Shown: positions 1-6,545 of the stretch, one piece after another
How the letters are laid out: each line of letters begins with the position of its first letter
Numbering within the stretch: the first letter of the stretch is position 1
Assembly (NCBI GenBank): GCA_017399515.1
Contig: JAFQBZ010000135.1
Coordinates: 1-11,261 of the forward strand
Source: Clostridia bacterium
GTDB taxonomy: Bacteria > Bacillota > Clostridia > Christensenellales > UBA1242
Length of the DNA stretch: 11,261 nucleotides
Direction of reading: 5' to 3'
Translations under genes and position numbers: made by a program
Notes under the pieces: generated by a model
Database searches by the model: none
What the model saw: only the letters and a program-made list of their open reading frames with translations
What the model was told of the DNA's origin: nothing

Positions 1-2
1 GT

Positions 3-488
3 TTGGGGATTGATTTTGAAGATGCAAAAGTAGCACTTGAAAACTTTTCAGGGGTTGAGAGAAGGTGTGAGTTTATAAAAAATATAAATGGTGCCAGCAT
101 ATATCATGATTATGCTCATCACCCTGAACAGATTGAAAAGATGATAAAGGTGGGGAGAGAACTTGTTTTAAAAACAGGTGGAAAGGTTATTGTTGTTTTT
201 GAACCCCATACTTATTCAAGAACAAAGTTTTTAATTGATGAATTTTCGAAATGTTTTGTTGGTGCTGACACAGTAATTTTTGCTCCTGTTTATTCTGCAA
301 GAGAAAAACAAGAAGAAGGATTTGATTCTTTAAAACTGACAAATACCGTTCGTGATTTGAAAATAAATGCTATTTATCTTGAAACTTTTGAAGAGATAAA
401 ATTCAAGATTTTAGAAATTGCAAAAGAAGGTGATGTGGTTTTTATCTTAGGTGCAGGAACGATTGAAAAACTTGCTAAAATGTTTTAA
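3..488 (+). CDS. murC: UDP-N-acetylmuramate--L-alanine ligase, C-terminal part (5' end outside window)
   Basis: MurC adds L-alanine to UDP-MurNAc with ATP, the first amino-acid step of cytoplasmic peptidoglycan precursor synthesis. Only the last ~161 codons are present; full MurC is about 450-460 residues, so the catalytic ATP-binding core lies upstream of the window. The fragment carries C-terminal Mur ligase domain hallmarks: DYAHHP followed by an acidic/hydrophobic helix, then FEPHTYSRTK, then VYSAREK, and a closing GAGTIEKLAKMF that matches the usual GAGD/TI ending. The TTG at position 3 is an internal codon, not a start. A strong hairpin terminator begins 8 nt after the stop, so murC is the last gene of its transcript. 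The MurC-specific HTYSRT segment makes assignment to another Mur ligase unlikely. Confidence 0.95.
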   Translation: MGIDFEDAKVALENFSGVERRCEFIKNINGASIYHDYAHHPEQIEKMIKVGRELVLKTGGKVIVVFEPHTYSRTKFLIDEFSKCFVGADTVIFAPVYSAREKQEEGFDSLKLTNTVRDLKINAIYLETFEEIKFKILEIAKEGDVVFILGAGTIEKLAKMF

Positions 489-495
489 TTTTGTG

Positions 496-528
496 GGTGT
501 TATGCGAAACATAACACCTTATTTTATT
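496..528 (+). terminator. Intrinsic terminator after murC (copy A of a repeated hairpin)
   Basis: GGTGTTATG (496-504) pairs perfectly with CATAACACC (510-518) around a CGAAA loop and is followed by TTATTTTATT. Nearly the same stem recurs at 9990-10016 and 11158-11184. Confidence 0.85.
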
Positions 529-564
529 TGAGTTTAGATTAAATTTTTGAGTTTTTTCAAAAAG

Positions 565-593
565 TTGCTAATCTTTATAAAATGTGGTATAAT
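565..593 (+). promoter_or_regulatory. Sigma-A promoter of the HipA-like gene
   Basis: TTGCTA (-35, 565-570), a 17-nt spacer and TATAAT (-10, 588-593), preceded by TGG, giving an extended -10. The predicted start near 600 leaves a leader of about 20 nt before the ATG at 621, with AGGAGA at 607-612. Confidence 0.8.
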
Positions 594-620
594 AGAATTA
601 GGTGCTAGGAGATTTTTATT

Positions 621-1595
621 ATGGATTATGAAAATGTTACCGAAGAAACTTATAGAGATGAAGGGCTTTCAAACAAGATTGAAGGTGTGCTTGATTATGA
701 TGTGATTGACAACACTTCGCCAGATAATCATATGATTGGCAAAATGCATAAAAAGTTTGTTAGAATGAATAGCAAATATTTTAAGCGTTTTTTTGAACTT
801 CGAAATAATGGCAATGTTTCATTTTCGACATATTTCACTGAAGAAGATAACAGAATGAAATATGTGCCTGAATATGTTTCAACATTAATTAAACAAACAT
901 CGCTTTCAAGAGATTGTGTTTTTGAAACCTATGTTCCTGAAGTGCTTAATGCGTTTAACACAAACACGGTGTTTAACTCTGTTTGTCAAGATGAAAAAGG
1001 GTATTCTTATGTTGCCTCAATTGATTTTATTAAACCTGATGAAAGGTTGGTTTTATTTTCAGAAACAGGCAGAAACATCGGTGACTTTGGTGGTGATATA
1101 AACTTGCAAAAATCTGCAAGATATGTTGCTGAAACCATTGAAGAAGTTTATGCTCAAAATAACATCATTCCTAATGATGCAGATGTAAAAAAACAAATGG
1201 AAGATTTTGTGAAATCATATCTTGTTAGGGTTTGTTTGCTTCGTGATTATGATTTTACTTCTAGAAATAATGGTTTTTTGGTGAATGAGAAAGAAAAAAC
1301 CATAAGACTTGCACCTAATTTTGACTTTGAGTTATCGTTTAGACTTAAAGATTACAAAAGTTTGAAAGAAGACCTTTTGTTTGTTGCAAATAATTTTCCA
1401 GAAGTTTATGATGAATTTATGAAGAATCTTGCAGAGTTCACAAAGAAGAAAGATGGCGTTGAGAGTTATAAATTGCTTTATGATGTCGTTGGTGGCACTG
1501 ATAAATATCGAGAAGATGTTTTTGGTGTGATTGCTGAACAATCAAAACAAATTTTTGAAATTCAAGAGAATATTAAAGGTGTTCATTTTGAATAG
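621..1595 (+). CDS. Uncharacterised protein with degenerate HipA-like kinase signature
   Basis: A 324-residue soluble protein with no signal peptide or membrane segment visible. The start is set by AGGAGA ending 8 nt before the ATG, downstream of a good promoter. I do not recognise the gene by name. The clearest signal is in the second half: a helix ending LLRD, then D211-F-T-S-R-N216-N-G-F, a short beta turn, and APNFDFE with D235. This matches the spacing of HipA-family kinases, where the catalytic loop is DRHxxN and is followed ~20 residues later by the metal-binding aspartate in laPxyD. Asp and Asn are kept, but the Arg-His of DRH is replaced by Phe-Thr. No ATP-loop motif is obvious at the N-terminus. 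It stands alone as a gene between the murC terminator and the next promoter, with no HipB-like antitoxin partner beside it. It could be a divergent kinase or a pseudokinase; homology rests on a short motif only. Confidence 0.5.
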   Translation: MDYENVTEETYRDEGLSNKIEGVLDYDVIDNTSPDNHMIGKMHKKFVRMNSKYFKRFFELRNNGNVSFSTYFTEEDNRMKYVPEYVSTLIKQTSLSRDCVFETYVPEVLNAFNTNTVFNSVCQDEKGYSYVASIDFIKPDERLVLFSETGRNIGDFGGDINLQKSARYVAETIEEVYAQNNIIPNDADVKKQMEDFVKSYLVRVCLLRDYDFTSRNNGFLVNEKEKTIRLAPNFDFELSFRLKDYKSLKEDLLFVANNFPEVYDEFMKNLAEFTKKKDGVESYKLLYDVVGGTDKYREDVFGVIAEQSKQIFEIQENIKGVHFE

Positions 1596-1620
1596 ATACC
1601 TATATAAACGCCGATAAATA

Positions 1621-1649
1621 TTGACATTTATTAATTTTAGAGTTATTAT
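1621..1649 (+). promoter_or_regulatory. Consensus promoter of the radical SAM leader
   Basis: Perfect TTGACA (1621-1626), a 17-nt spacer and TATTAT (1644-1649, one mismatch). Predicted transcription start near 1656, only a few nt before the leader-peptide ribosome site. Confidence 0.85.
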
Positions 1650-1676
1650 ATGCTCATATATATGGAGGAAAAATTT

Positions 1677-1727
1677 ATGTTAAAAAATTTTAATTCAACT
1701 TCATATCATTTCAGCCACATAGTTTAA
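1677..1727 (+). CDS. Short leader peptide (16 aa) of an attenuator
   Basis: ATG at 1677 lies 8 nt after GGAGG (1664-1668), an excellent ribosome site at the very 5' end of the transcript. The ORF encodes MLKNFNSTSYHFSHIV and stops with TAA at 1725-1727. Its last codons form the 5' arm of hairpin 1 (1715-1721) and its stop lies in that hairpin's loop, so a ribosome on the ORF controls which RNA hairpin forms. This is the arrangement of regulatory leader peptides. The peptide has no run of one amino acid, although His, Tyr and Phe cluster near the end (YHFSH), so the signal could be aminoacyl-tRNA shortage or a drug/peptide-induced stall. Function is inferred from position; no family is recognised. 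Confidence 0.65.
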   Translation: MLKNFNSTSYHFSHIV

Positions 1728-1796
1728 CTATATGTGGTGATTTTATAATGTTTAATTTTGCTGTCATATAGTTTTTTAATTATATGGCAGTTTTTT
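1715..1796 (+). promoter_or_regulatory. Putative ribosome-mediated transcription attenuator
   Basis: Four arms can be read directly. Arm 1 CCACATA (1715-1721) pairs with arm 2 TATGTGG (1731-1737). Arm 2, as AACTATATG (1726-1734), also pairs without mismatch with arm 3 CATATAGTT (1765-1773). Arm 3, as CTGTCATATA (1761-1770), pairs with arm 4 TATATGGCAG (1781-1790), which is followed by TTTTTT. Pairing 2:3 therefore excludes both 1:2 and the terminator. Arm 1 lies inside the leader ORF, so a stalled ribosome would free arm 2 to form the antiterminator. Confidence 0.7.
1761..1796 (+). terminator. Attenuator terminator (arms 3:4)
   Basis: CTGTCATATA pairs with TATATGGCAG (10 bp, one G-U) over a 10-nt loop, followed by six Ts. 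It would also stop read-through from the HipA-like gene, which has no other terminator of its own. Confidence 0.75.
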
Positions 1797-1806
1797 ATTT
1801 GATTTA

Positions 1807-1850
1807 AAAGAGTAATTCTGCCAGCAAAAGGCAAGGATTACTCTTTTTTT
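1807..1850 (+). terminator. Second terminator directly before the ribosome site of the 47-codon ORF
   Basis: AAAGAGTAAT (1807-1816) pairs with ATTACTCTTT (1837-1846). The stem continues inward through TCTGCC/GGCAAGG with one bulged A to an AGCAAAA loop. The T-run ends at 1850, three nt before TGGAGG. No antiterminator partner was recognised, so it could be a second checkpoint or simple insulation. Confidence 0.8.
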
Positions 1851-1863
1851 ATTGGAGGTTATT

Positions 1864-2007
1864 ATGGAATTTATTTATAGAAAAACTCATGCCCATCAGG
1901 GCAGGTTAAAAGAGATTTATTATCAAAAGATTTATAAAAATAATTTAATTTTAAGGAGATTAGAAAAATGGAAAAAAATTATAAAATTTATAAGGGCAAG
2001 GCTGTGA
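1864..2007 (+). CDS. Small basic ORF (47 aa) overlapping the radical SAM gene
   Basis: ATG at 1864 follows GGAGG (1854-1858) by 5 nt, a strong ribosome site immediately after the second terminator. The frame runs 47 codons to TGA at 2005 and overlaps the next gene by 40 nt in another frame, so the radical SAM ribosome site (AAGGAG, 1953-1958) lies inside it and the two may be translationally coupled. The product is very rich in Lys/Arg, Tyr and Ile, starts MEFIYRKTHAHQGRLK, has no Cys and no signal peptide, and its C-terminal half could form a cationic helix. It could be a substrate peptide of the neighbouring enzyme, a second leader peptide, or a chance frame kept open by the overlap. Codon choice (CAG, AGG, CTG) is less typical of this genome than in the larger genes. 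No family is recognised. Confidence 0.45.
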   Translation: MEFIYRKTHAHQGRLKEIYYQKIYKNNLILRRLEKWKKIIKFIRARL

Positions 2008-2849
2008 AGATTATGACTTGCTCAAATTGCAATATGAAATGCAAACAATGTTATATTCCTTATGGTGGGAATTTTGAAAGCAAACAATTGTTTGATGTGG
2101 TTAAAAACTTAAAGAAAGATTATGATGTGTTTTTGAATGGAACAGAGCCGCTATTAAATAACTTTTTAGATAGTTTTAAAGTGGCTGGTGAAAAAATTAT
2201 TTTAACCAATGGTTTGGTGTTTAAAGATAATTTAGAACTTGTTGATAAAATTAAAGAAGCAGGCATTGAAAGGGTTTGTATGTCTTATCAATTTGAGATT
2301 CAAAAAGATATTGAGTCAGTGGGATTGTCGTTTTTAGATGAGTTGTTTCCAAAGATTAGGGAAAGGGGCATTGATGTTGAACTTATGTGTACAATAACTT
2401 CAAAAAATTATGACAAGATTGATTTGATTTGCAAAAAGGCAAAACAACTTAAAGCAAACTATGTTTATTTGATTGAGTTTATGTATCAAGGAAATGCAAT
2501 TTCAAAACTTGATAAAACATTAATGCTTACAGACGAACAAAGAAGTGAATTTTTCAAAAACTTGAATGAAGTTCGAAAGAATTATAAAAAAGAAGAACTT
2601 TTTGTTTATAGAAGTGGAAATTTTGGCAAAGATTTATATGCCGACAAAGAAGTGGTTTGTGGGGCAGGCAGAGAGATTGTTACAATGACTCCTGATTATA
2701 AAATTTATCCTTGTAACTTCTTGATTGGTGAAGAATTTTGTTTGGGTTATTATGATGGCAATAAAATTTACATTGATGAAAACAAACAAAAAGAGATTTG
2801 TGGCGATTTTCAAGGTTGTTTGTGGACAAAGTTTAAAAATAAAAGTTAA
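1968..2849 (+). CDS. Radical SAM/SPASM-like enzyme, substrate unknown
   Basis: A 293-residue radical SAM protein. C21-x3-C25-x2-C28 (CNMKCKQC) is the canonical site that binds the 4Fe-4S cluster cleaving S-adenosylmethionine; an extra C18 precedes it. The NGTEPLL segment fits the glycine-rich SAM-binding GGEP strand in altered form. The C-terminal ~65 residues hold C231, C249 (in the TPDYKIYPC motif), C258, C278 and C284, the layout of a SPASM/twitch auxiliary cluster domain. Such proteins usually modify ribosomally made peptides or mature other enzymes. The start is set by AAGGAG 9 nt upstream of the ATG. The gene is the only large one in its unit, behind an attenuator and a second terminator, and is followed by the ileS promoter with no visible terminator of its own. 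No transporter, protease or recognisable precursor is adjacent apart from the two tiny upstream ORFs. The family is secure; the function is unknown. Confidence 0.85.
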   Translation: MEKNYKIYKGKAVKIMTCSNCNMKCKQCYIPYGGNFESKQLFDVVKNLKKDYDVFLNGTEPLLNNFLDSFKVAGEKIILTNGLVFKDNLELVDKIKEAGIERVCMSYQFEIQKDIESVGLSFLDELFPKIRERGIDVELMCTITSKNYDKIDLICKKAKQLKANYVYLIEFMYQGNAISKLDKTLMLTDEQRSEFFKNLNEVRKNYKKEELFVYRSGNFGKDLYADKEVVCGAGREIVTMTPDYKIYPCNFLIGEEFCLGYYDGNKIYIDENKQKEICGDFQGCLWTKFKNKS

Positions 2850-2865
2850 AATGGCATATAAAATA

Positions 2866-2893
2866 TTGACAAATTTTTGTTATGGTTTATAAT
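2866..2893 (+). promoter_or_regulatory. Consensus promoter of the ileS T-box leader
   Basis: TTGACA (2866-2871), a 16-nt spacer and TATAAT (2888-2893). Transcription should begin near 2900, just before Stem I of the T-box. Confidence 0.85.
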
Positions 2894-2899
2894 AAATTT

Positions 2900-3154
2900 A
2901 TATTGAATATAAATGCGTTTGAGATTAGACACGCTGGTTAAGTAATATCTTTTAGAGAGTTTGCGGTTGGTGAGAGCAAATAAGTAAAGTTAACTTCAGT
3001 ATCACTAGTCGAGCAGAAGCGATGAATTATAGTAGTTGCTTACGGGGACTGACCGTTAAAAAGGTGGTGTGTGTTGGCACATTCTAAAATATAAGTGGTG
3101 ACTTTAGGCTCTATTAGCAAAGTTCTTATATTTTGCTGATGGAGTCTTTTTTTT
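2900..3154 (+). ncRNA. T-box riboswitch, isoleucine specifier (ATC)
   Basis: A T-box leader senses uncharged tRNA and prevents termination before an aminoacyl-tRNA synthetase gene. Stem I base: GATTAG (2923-2928) with CTAGTC (3005-3010). Next helix: GGTTAA (2936-2941) with TTAACT (2990-2995). Between them on the 3' side lies ATC (3001-3003) followed by A, the expected specifier codon for Ile. The distal part shows AGAGAG, then TTTGC-GGTTGGTG-GCAAA (2954-2980), the conserved T-loop pair. Stem II is probably GAGCA (3011-3015)/TGCTT (3037-3041). Antiterminator: AAAATATAAG (3086-3095) pairs perfectly with CTTATATTTT (3125-3134), with the bulge TGGTGAC at 3096-3102. Its TGGT pairs with the tRNA end ACCA, that is discriminator A, as in tRNA-Ile. 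The terminator 3107-3154 shares bases with this helix. Confidence 0.9.
3107..3154 (+). terminator. T-box terminator
   Basis: GGCTCTATTAGCAAA (3107-3121) pairs along all 15 positions with TTTGCTGATGGAGTC (3132-3146), counting G-U pairs, and is followed by eight Ts. It is mutually exclusive with the antiterminator helix at 3086-3095/3125-3134. Confidence 0.9.
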
Positions 3155-3340
3155 AGCCAATGTCAAAAATTCAGCACTCTGCATCGTTTCTAAAAAATTT
3201 TCTACACACTCATTTAGGTTGACTAAAATCGCGCGTATAAAATTTCTTGAGCCTTGCATAGCACTAAATTTGTTTACATTGGGGAAAGATGATAAAGTTA
3301 AAGTTAGTCTTTTATATTCAAGAGTAAATATTCAAGGAGA
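3155..3340 (+). other. Long 5' untranslated spacer between T-box terminator and ileS
   Basis: 186 nt separate the terminator from the ileS ribosome site, unusually long for a T-box gene. I see no RNA fold, promoter or plus-strand ORF I can support here. The minus strand stays open through this stretch (see findings). Confidence 0.4.
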
Positions 3341-3346
3341 ATGAAA

Positions 3347-6300
3347 ATGTATAAAAAAGTTGATACGAAACTTGATTTTTCGGGCAGAGAACCTGAAGTT
3401 GTTAAATTTTGGAAAGACAACGACTTAATCAAAAAAATGATTGAAAAGAACAAGGGTGGCAAGTCTTACACTTTCTATGAAGGTCCACCAACAGCAAATG
3501 GAAAGCCTCATATTGGCCATGTTCTCACCAGAACAATTAAAGATGTATTTTTGCGTTATCAAACAATGAAAGGTAAAAATATTTTGAGAAAGGCTGGTTG
3601 GGATACCCATGGTCTTCCGGTTGAACTTGAAGTTGAAAAAATTATTGGTTCAACAGGAAAGCAAGATATTGAAAAATATGGTATTGAGCCATTTATCAAG
3701 CATTGCCGCGAAAGTGTTTGGAAATATAAAGATATGTGGGAACAATTCTCTGATCGTATGGGTTACACAGTTGATACCACTGACGCTTATGTTACATACA
3801 CAAATGATTATATTGAGTCAGAGTGGTGGAGTCTTGCTGAAATGCACAAAAAGGGTTTGGTTTATAAAGGTTACAGAATTGTGCCTTATTGCCCAAGATG
3901 TGCAACATCACTTTCTTCTCACGAAGTTGCTCAAGGTTATCAAGATGTTAAAGACAGAACTGTGTTTGTTAAGTTCAAAGCACTTGATGAAAAAAACACA
4001 TATTACCTCGCTTGGACAACAACACCTTGGACACTTCCATCAAATGTTGCTCTTTGTATGAACGCTAACGAAGATTACACAAAAATCAAAGTTGGCGAAG
4101 AATATTACATTATGGCTGATGCTCTTATTGAAACACTTTTCAAGACTGAAGAATATGAAAAGGTTGAAACAAAGAAGGGTAGCGCTTATGAAAAGAGATT
4201 CTATGAACCACTTTTCGATTTTGTTAAAGATAAGCACGAAGGCAAAGCATGGTATATCACAAACAATGACTATGTAACACTTACAGATGGTACAGGTATT
4301 GTTCACATTGCTCCTGCTTTTGGTGAAGATGACAGCAAAGTTGGAAAAGAATATGACCTTCCATTTGTTCAACTTGTTAAAGATGACGGAACACTTCCTG
4401 AAGAAACAGGTGAGTTTGCTGGAAAGTTTGTTAAAGATGCTGATGGTTTGATTATCAAAAATCTTAAAGAAACAGGCAAACTTTTGAAAGAAATGCCTCA
4501 TGTTCACTCTTATCCATTCTGTTGGAGATGCAAAACTCCACTTATCTATTACGCAAGAAGCAGTTGGTTTGTTAAAACAACAGCCCTTAAAGATGAACTT
4601 ATCAAAAACAATGCTGGCGTTGATTGGCGTCCTGCATCAATTGGTGAGGGAAGAATGGGTGGTTTCTTAAAATCACTTATCGATTGGGATATTGCTCGTA
4701 ACAGATATTGGGGAACTCCACTTCCATTCTGGGTTTGTGAAGATGGTCACATTCATGTTGTTGGAAGCGCAAGTGAACTTAAAAAACTTGGTGGACTTGA
4801 TGCAAATGCTGAACTTGATTTGCACAAGCCTCATGTTGACAACATTACATTTGCTTGCCCTGAATGTGGAAAGAAAATGACAAGAACTCCTGAAGTGCTT
4901 GACTGTTGGTATGATAGTGGAAGTATGCCATTTGCTCAACTTCACTATCCATTTGAAAATAAAGAATTATTTGAAAAAACATTCCCAGCAGAGTTTATTA
5001 GTGAAGGTATGGACCAAACTCGTGGTTGGTTCTATTCGCTTCTTGCTGTTAATACTTTGGTGTTTGGAAAGGCTCCATTTAAGAGATGCCTTCCACTTGG
5101 GCTTGTTAATGACAAGAACGGAAAGAAGATGAGTAAGAGTCTTGGAAATGTTGTTACTCCTTGGGAAGTGTTTGACACTGCTGGTTCAGACGCTGCTAGA
5201 TGGTATTTCTATATCTCTAATGCTCCTTGGATTTCAACCAACTTTAACAAAGAAACTCTTGAAGACTTTGAAAGAAAGTTTATGGGTACTCTTTGGAACA
5301 CTTATGCGTTCTATGTGCTTTATGCTGAAATTGATAAATTTGATGGAAGCAAACACAACATTAAAGACTGCAAACTTTCAATGATGGATAAGTGGATTGT
5401 TTCAGAGTTTAATAAACTTGCAAAACAAGTTGACGCTTATCTTGGTGATTATGTTACAACCGAACCTGCAAGACTTATTAATACATTTGTTGATAGTCTT
5501 TCTAACTGGTATGTAAGAAGAAGTCGTGAAAGATTCTGGGTTCATGAAGAAACAGAAGATAAAACTGCTGCATTTGCAACACTTTATTATTGTTTAGTTG
5601 GTCTTTCAAAACTTGCTGCACCATTTGTGCCAGCAATCACAGAACAAATCTATCAAAACATTGTGAGAAGTGTTGATAAAAATGCTCCAATTTCAGTTCA
5701 TCTTTGTGATTATCCTGTTGCTGATGAAACTTTGATTGACGAAACTCTTAATGAAGGTATGGAAACTGTTCTTGCAATTTCTAACCTTGGACACAGTGCA
5801 AGAAATCAATCTGGAATTAAAAACAGACAACCACTTTCAAAGATTATTGTTGCAACTGCTGAAAAAATGGAACTCTCTAAAGAACTTGTTGACCTTATTG
5901 CTGATGAACTTAACATTCAAACCGTTGAGTTTAGACATGATGCAAAAGAGTATTTAAACTATGAACTTAAGCCACAACTTAAAGTTCTTGGACCAAAATA
6001 TGGTTCTAAACTTGGTGCTATTAGAAATTATCTTGCTTCATGTGATGCGGTTTCGGTTGTTGATACAGTTAACGCTGGAAAAACTGTTAAGTTTGATGCT
6101 GATGGAACAGAAATTGAACTTTCAAAAGAAGACCTTTTGATTTCTCCAATTTCAAAAGAAGGCTTCACTTCTGAAAGCGATGGAACATTCACAGTTGTGC
6201 TTTCAACTGAAATCACTCCTGAACTTGCTGAAATTGGTCTCGTTCGTGAATTTGTTTCAAAAGTTCAACAAACCAGAAAAGATTCTGGTTTTGAAGTTAT

Positions 6301-6478
6301 TGACCACATTGAAATTTCTTATGTGGCTGATGCAGAAACTGCCGCAACATTTGAAAAATATGCAAAAGATATTATGGCTGACACACTTGCAGATAAAATG
6401 CAAGCAGTTGAAGTTAAAAATATGGCAGAAGTTGATGTTAACGGAAAAACTGTTAAACTTGCGCTTAAAAAAGTTTAA
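3347..6478 (+). CDS. ileS: Isoleucyl-tRNA synthetase, long (type 2, eukaryote-like) form
   Basis: IleRS charges tRNA-Ile with isoleucine and edits misactivated valine. The start chosen is the second ATG (3347): AAGGAG at 3334-3339 leaves 7 nt to it but only 1 nt to the ATG at 3341. The product is 1043 residues. Class I signatures are intact: HIGH at 55-58 (in ANGKPHIGH) and KMSKS at 594-598 (in NGKKMSKSLGN). The insert between them is the CP1 editing domain, opening near the NTTYLAWTTTPWTLPSN-like block and containing zinc-ligand-like Cys pairs (CPRC, CWRC, CPEC). The C-terminal part is an anticodon-binding helical domain and a long extension. Length and the HKPHVD...CPECG...RTPEVLDCWYDSGSMPFAQ block resemble the eukaryote/archaeal-like type 2 enzymes rather than the ~920-residue type 1. 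Expression is governed by the T-box upstream, and a terminator follows at once. Confidence 0.97.
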   Translation: MYKKVDTKLDFSGREPEVVKFWKDNDLIKKMIEKNKGGKSYTFYEGPPTANGKPHIGHVLTRTIKDVFLRYQTMKGKNILRKAGWDTHGLPVELEVEKIIGSTGKQDIEKYGIEPFIKHCRESVWKYKDMWEQFSDRMGYTVDTTDAYVTYTNDYIESEWWSLAEMHKKGLVYKGYRIVPYCPRCATSLSSHEVAQGYQDVKDRTVFVKFKALDEKNTYYLAWTTTPWTLPSNVALCMNANEDYTKIKVGEEYYIMADALIETLFKTEEYEKVETKKGSAYEKRFYEPLFDFVKDKHEGKAWYITNNDYVTLTDGTGIVHIAPAFGEDDSKVGKEYDLPFVQLVKDDGTLPEETGEFAGKFVKDADGLIIKNLKETGKLLKEMPHVHSYPFCWRCKTPLIYYARSSWFVKTTALKDELIKNNAGVDWRPASIGEGRMGGFLKSLIDWDIARNRYWGTPLPFWVCEDGHIHVVGSASELKKLGGLDANAELDLHKPHVDNITFACPECGKKMTRTPEVLDCWYDSGSMPFAQLHYPFENKELFEKTFPAEFISEGMDQTRGWFYSLLAVNTLVFGKAPFKRCLPLGLVNDKNGKKMSKSLGNVVTPWEVFDTAGSDAARWYFYISNAPWISTNFNKETLEDFERKFMGTLWNTYAFYVLYAEIDKFDGSKHNIKDCKLSMMDKWIVSEFNKLAKQVDAYLGDYVTTEPARLINTFVDSLSNWYVRRSRERFWVHEETEDKTAAFATLYYCLVGLSKLAAPFVPAITEQIYQNIVRSVDKNAPISVHLCDYPVADETLIDETLNEGMETVLAISNLGHSARNQSGIKNRQPLSKIIVATAEKMELSKELVDLIADELNIQTVEFRHDAKEYLNYELKPQLKVLGPKYGSKLGAIRNYLASCDAVSVVDTVNAGKTVKFDADGTEIELSKEDLLISPISKEGFTSESDGTFTVVLSTEITPELAEIGLVREFVSKVQQTRKDSGFEVIDHIEISYVADAETAATFEKYAKDIMADTLADKMQAVEVKNMAEVDVNGKTVKLALKKV

Positions 6479-6485
6479 TAAATAA

Positions 6486-6520
6486 AAATAAAAGTCACTT
6501 TTTGGTGGCTTTTATTTTTT
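6486..6520 (+). terminator. Terminator after ileS
   Basis: ATAAAAGTCAC (6488-6498) pairs with GTGGCTTTTAT (6505-6515), one G-U, over a 6-nt loop and runs into a T-rich tract. Confidence 0.8.
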
Positions 6521-6536
6521 GTTTAAAAATGATTTA

Positions 6537-6545
6537 TGATATAAT
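6537..6545 (+). promoter_or_regulatory. Extended -10 promoter of the cyclodeaminase-family gene
   Basis: TGATATAAT (6537-6545) is an extended -10 element; no good -35 is seen 17 nt upstream (TTTTGT). The predicted start near 6552 leaves an untranslated leader of only about 12 nt, almost all of it the ribosome site. Confidence 0.5.

Noticed and set aside
3104..3259. Minus-strand 51-codon ORF as a real gene
   Set aside because: No ribosome site precedes the ATG, and it ends inside the T-box terminator hairpin. Kept only as a low-interest finding.
4040..4507. Long minus-strand ORF inside ileS
   Set aside because: It is the complement of conserved ileS coding sequence, without a ribosome site or recognisable product; a shadow frame.
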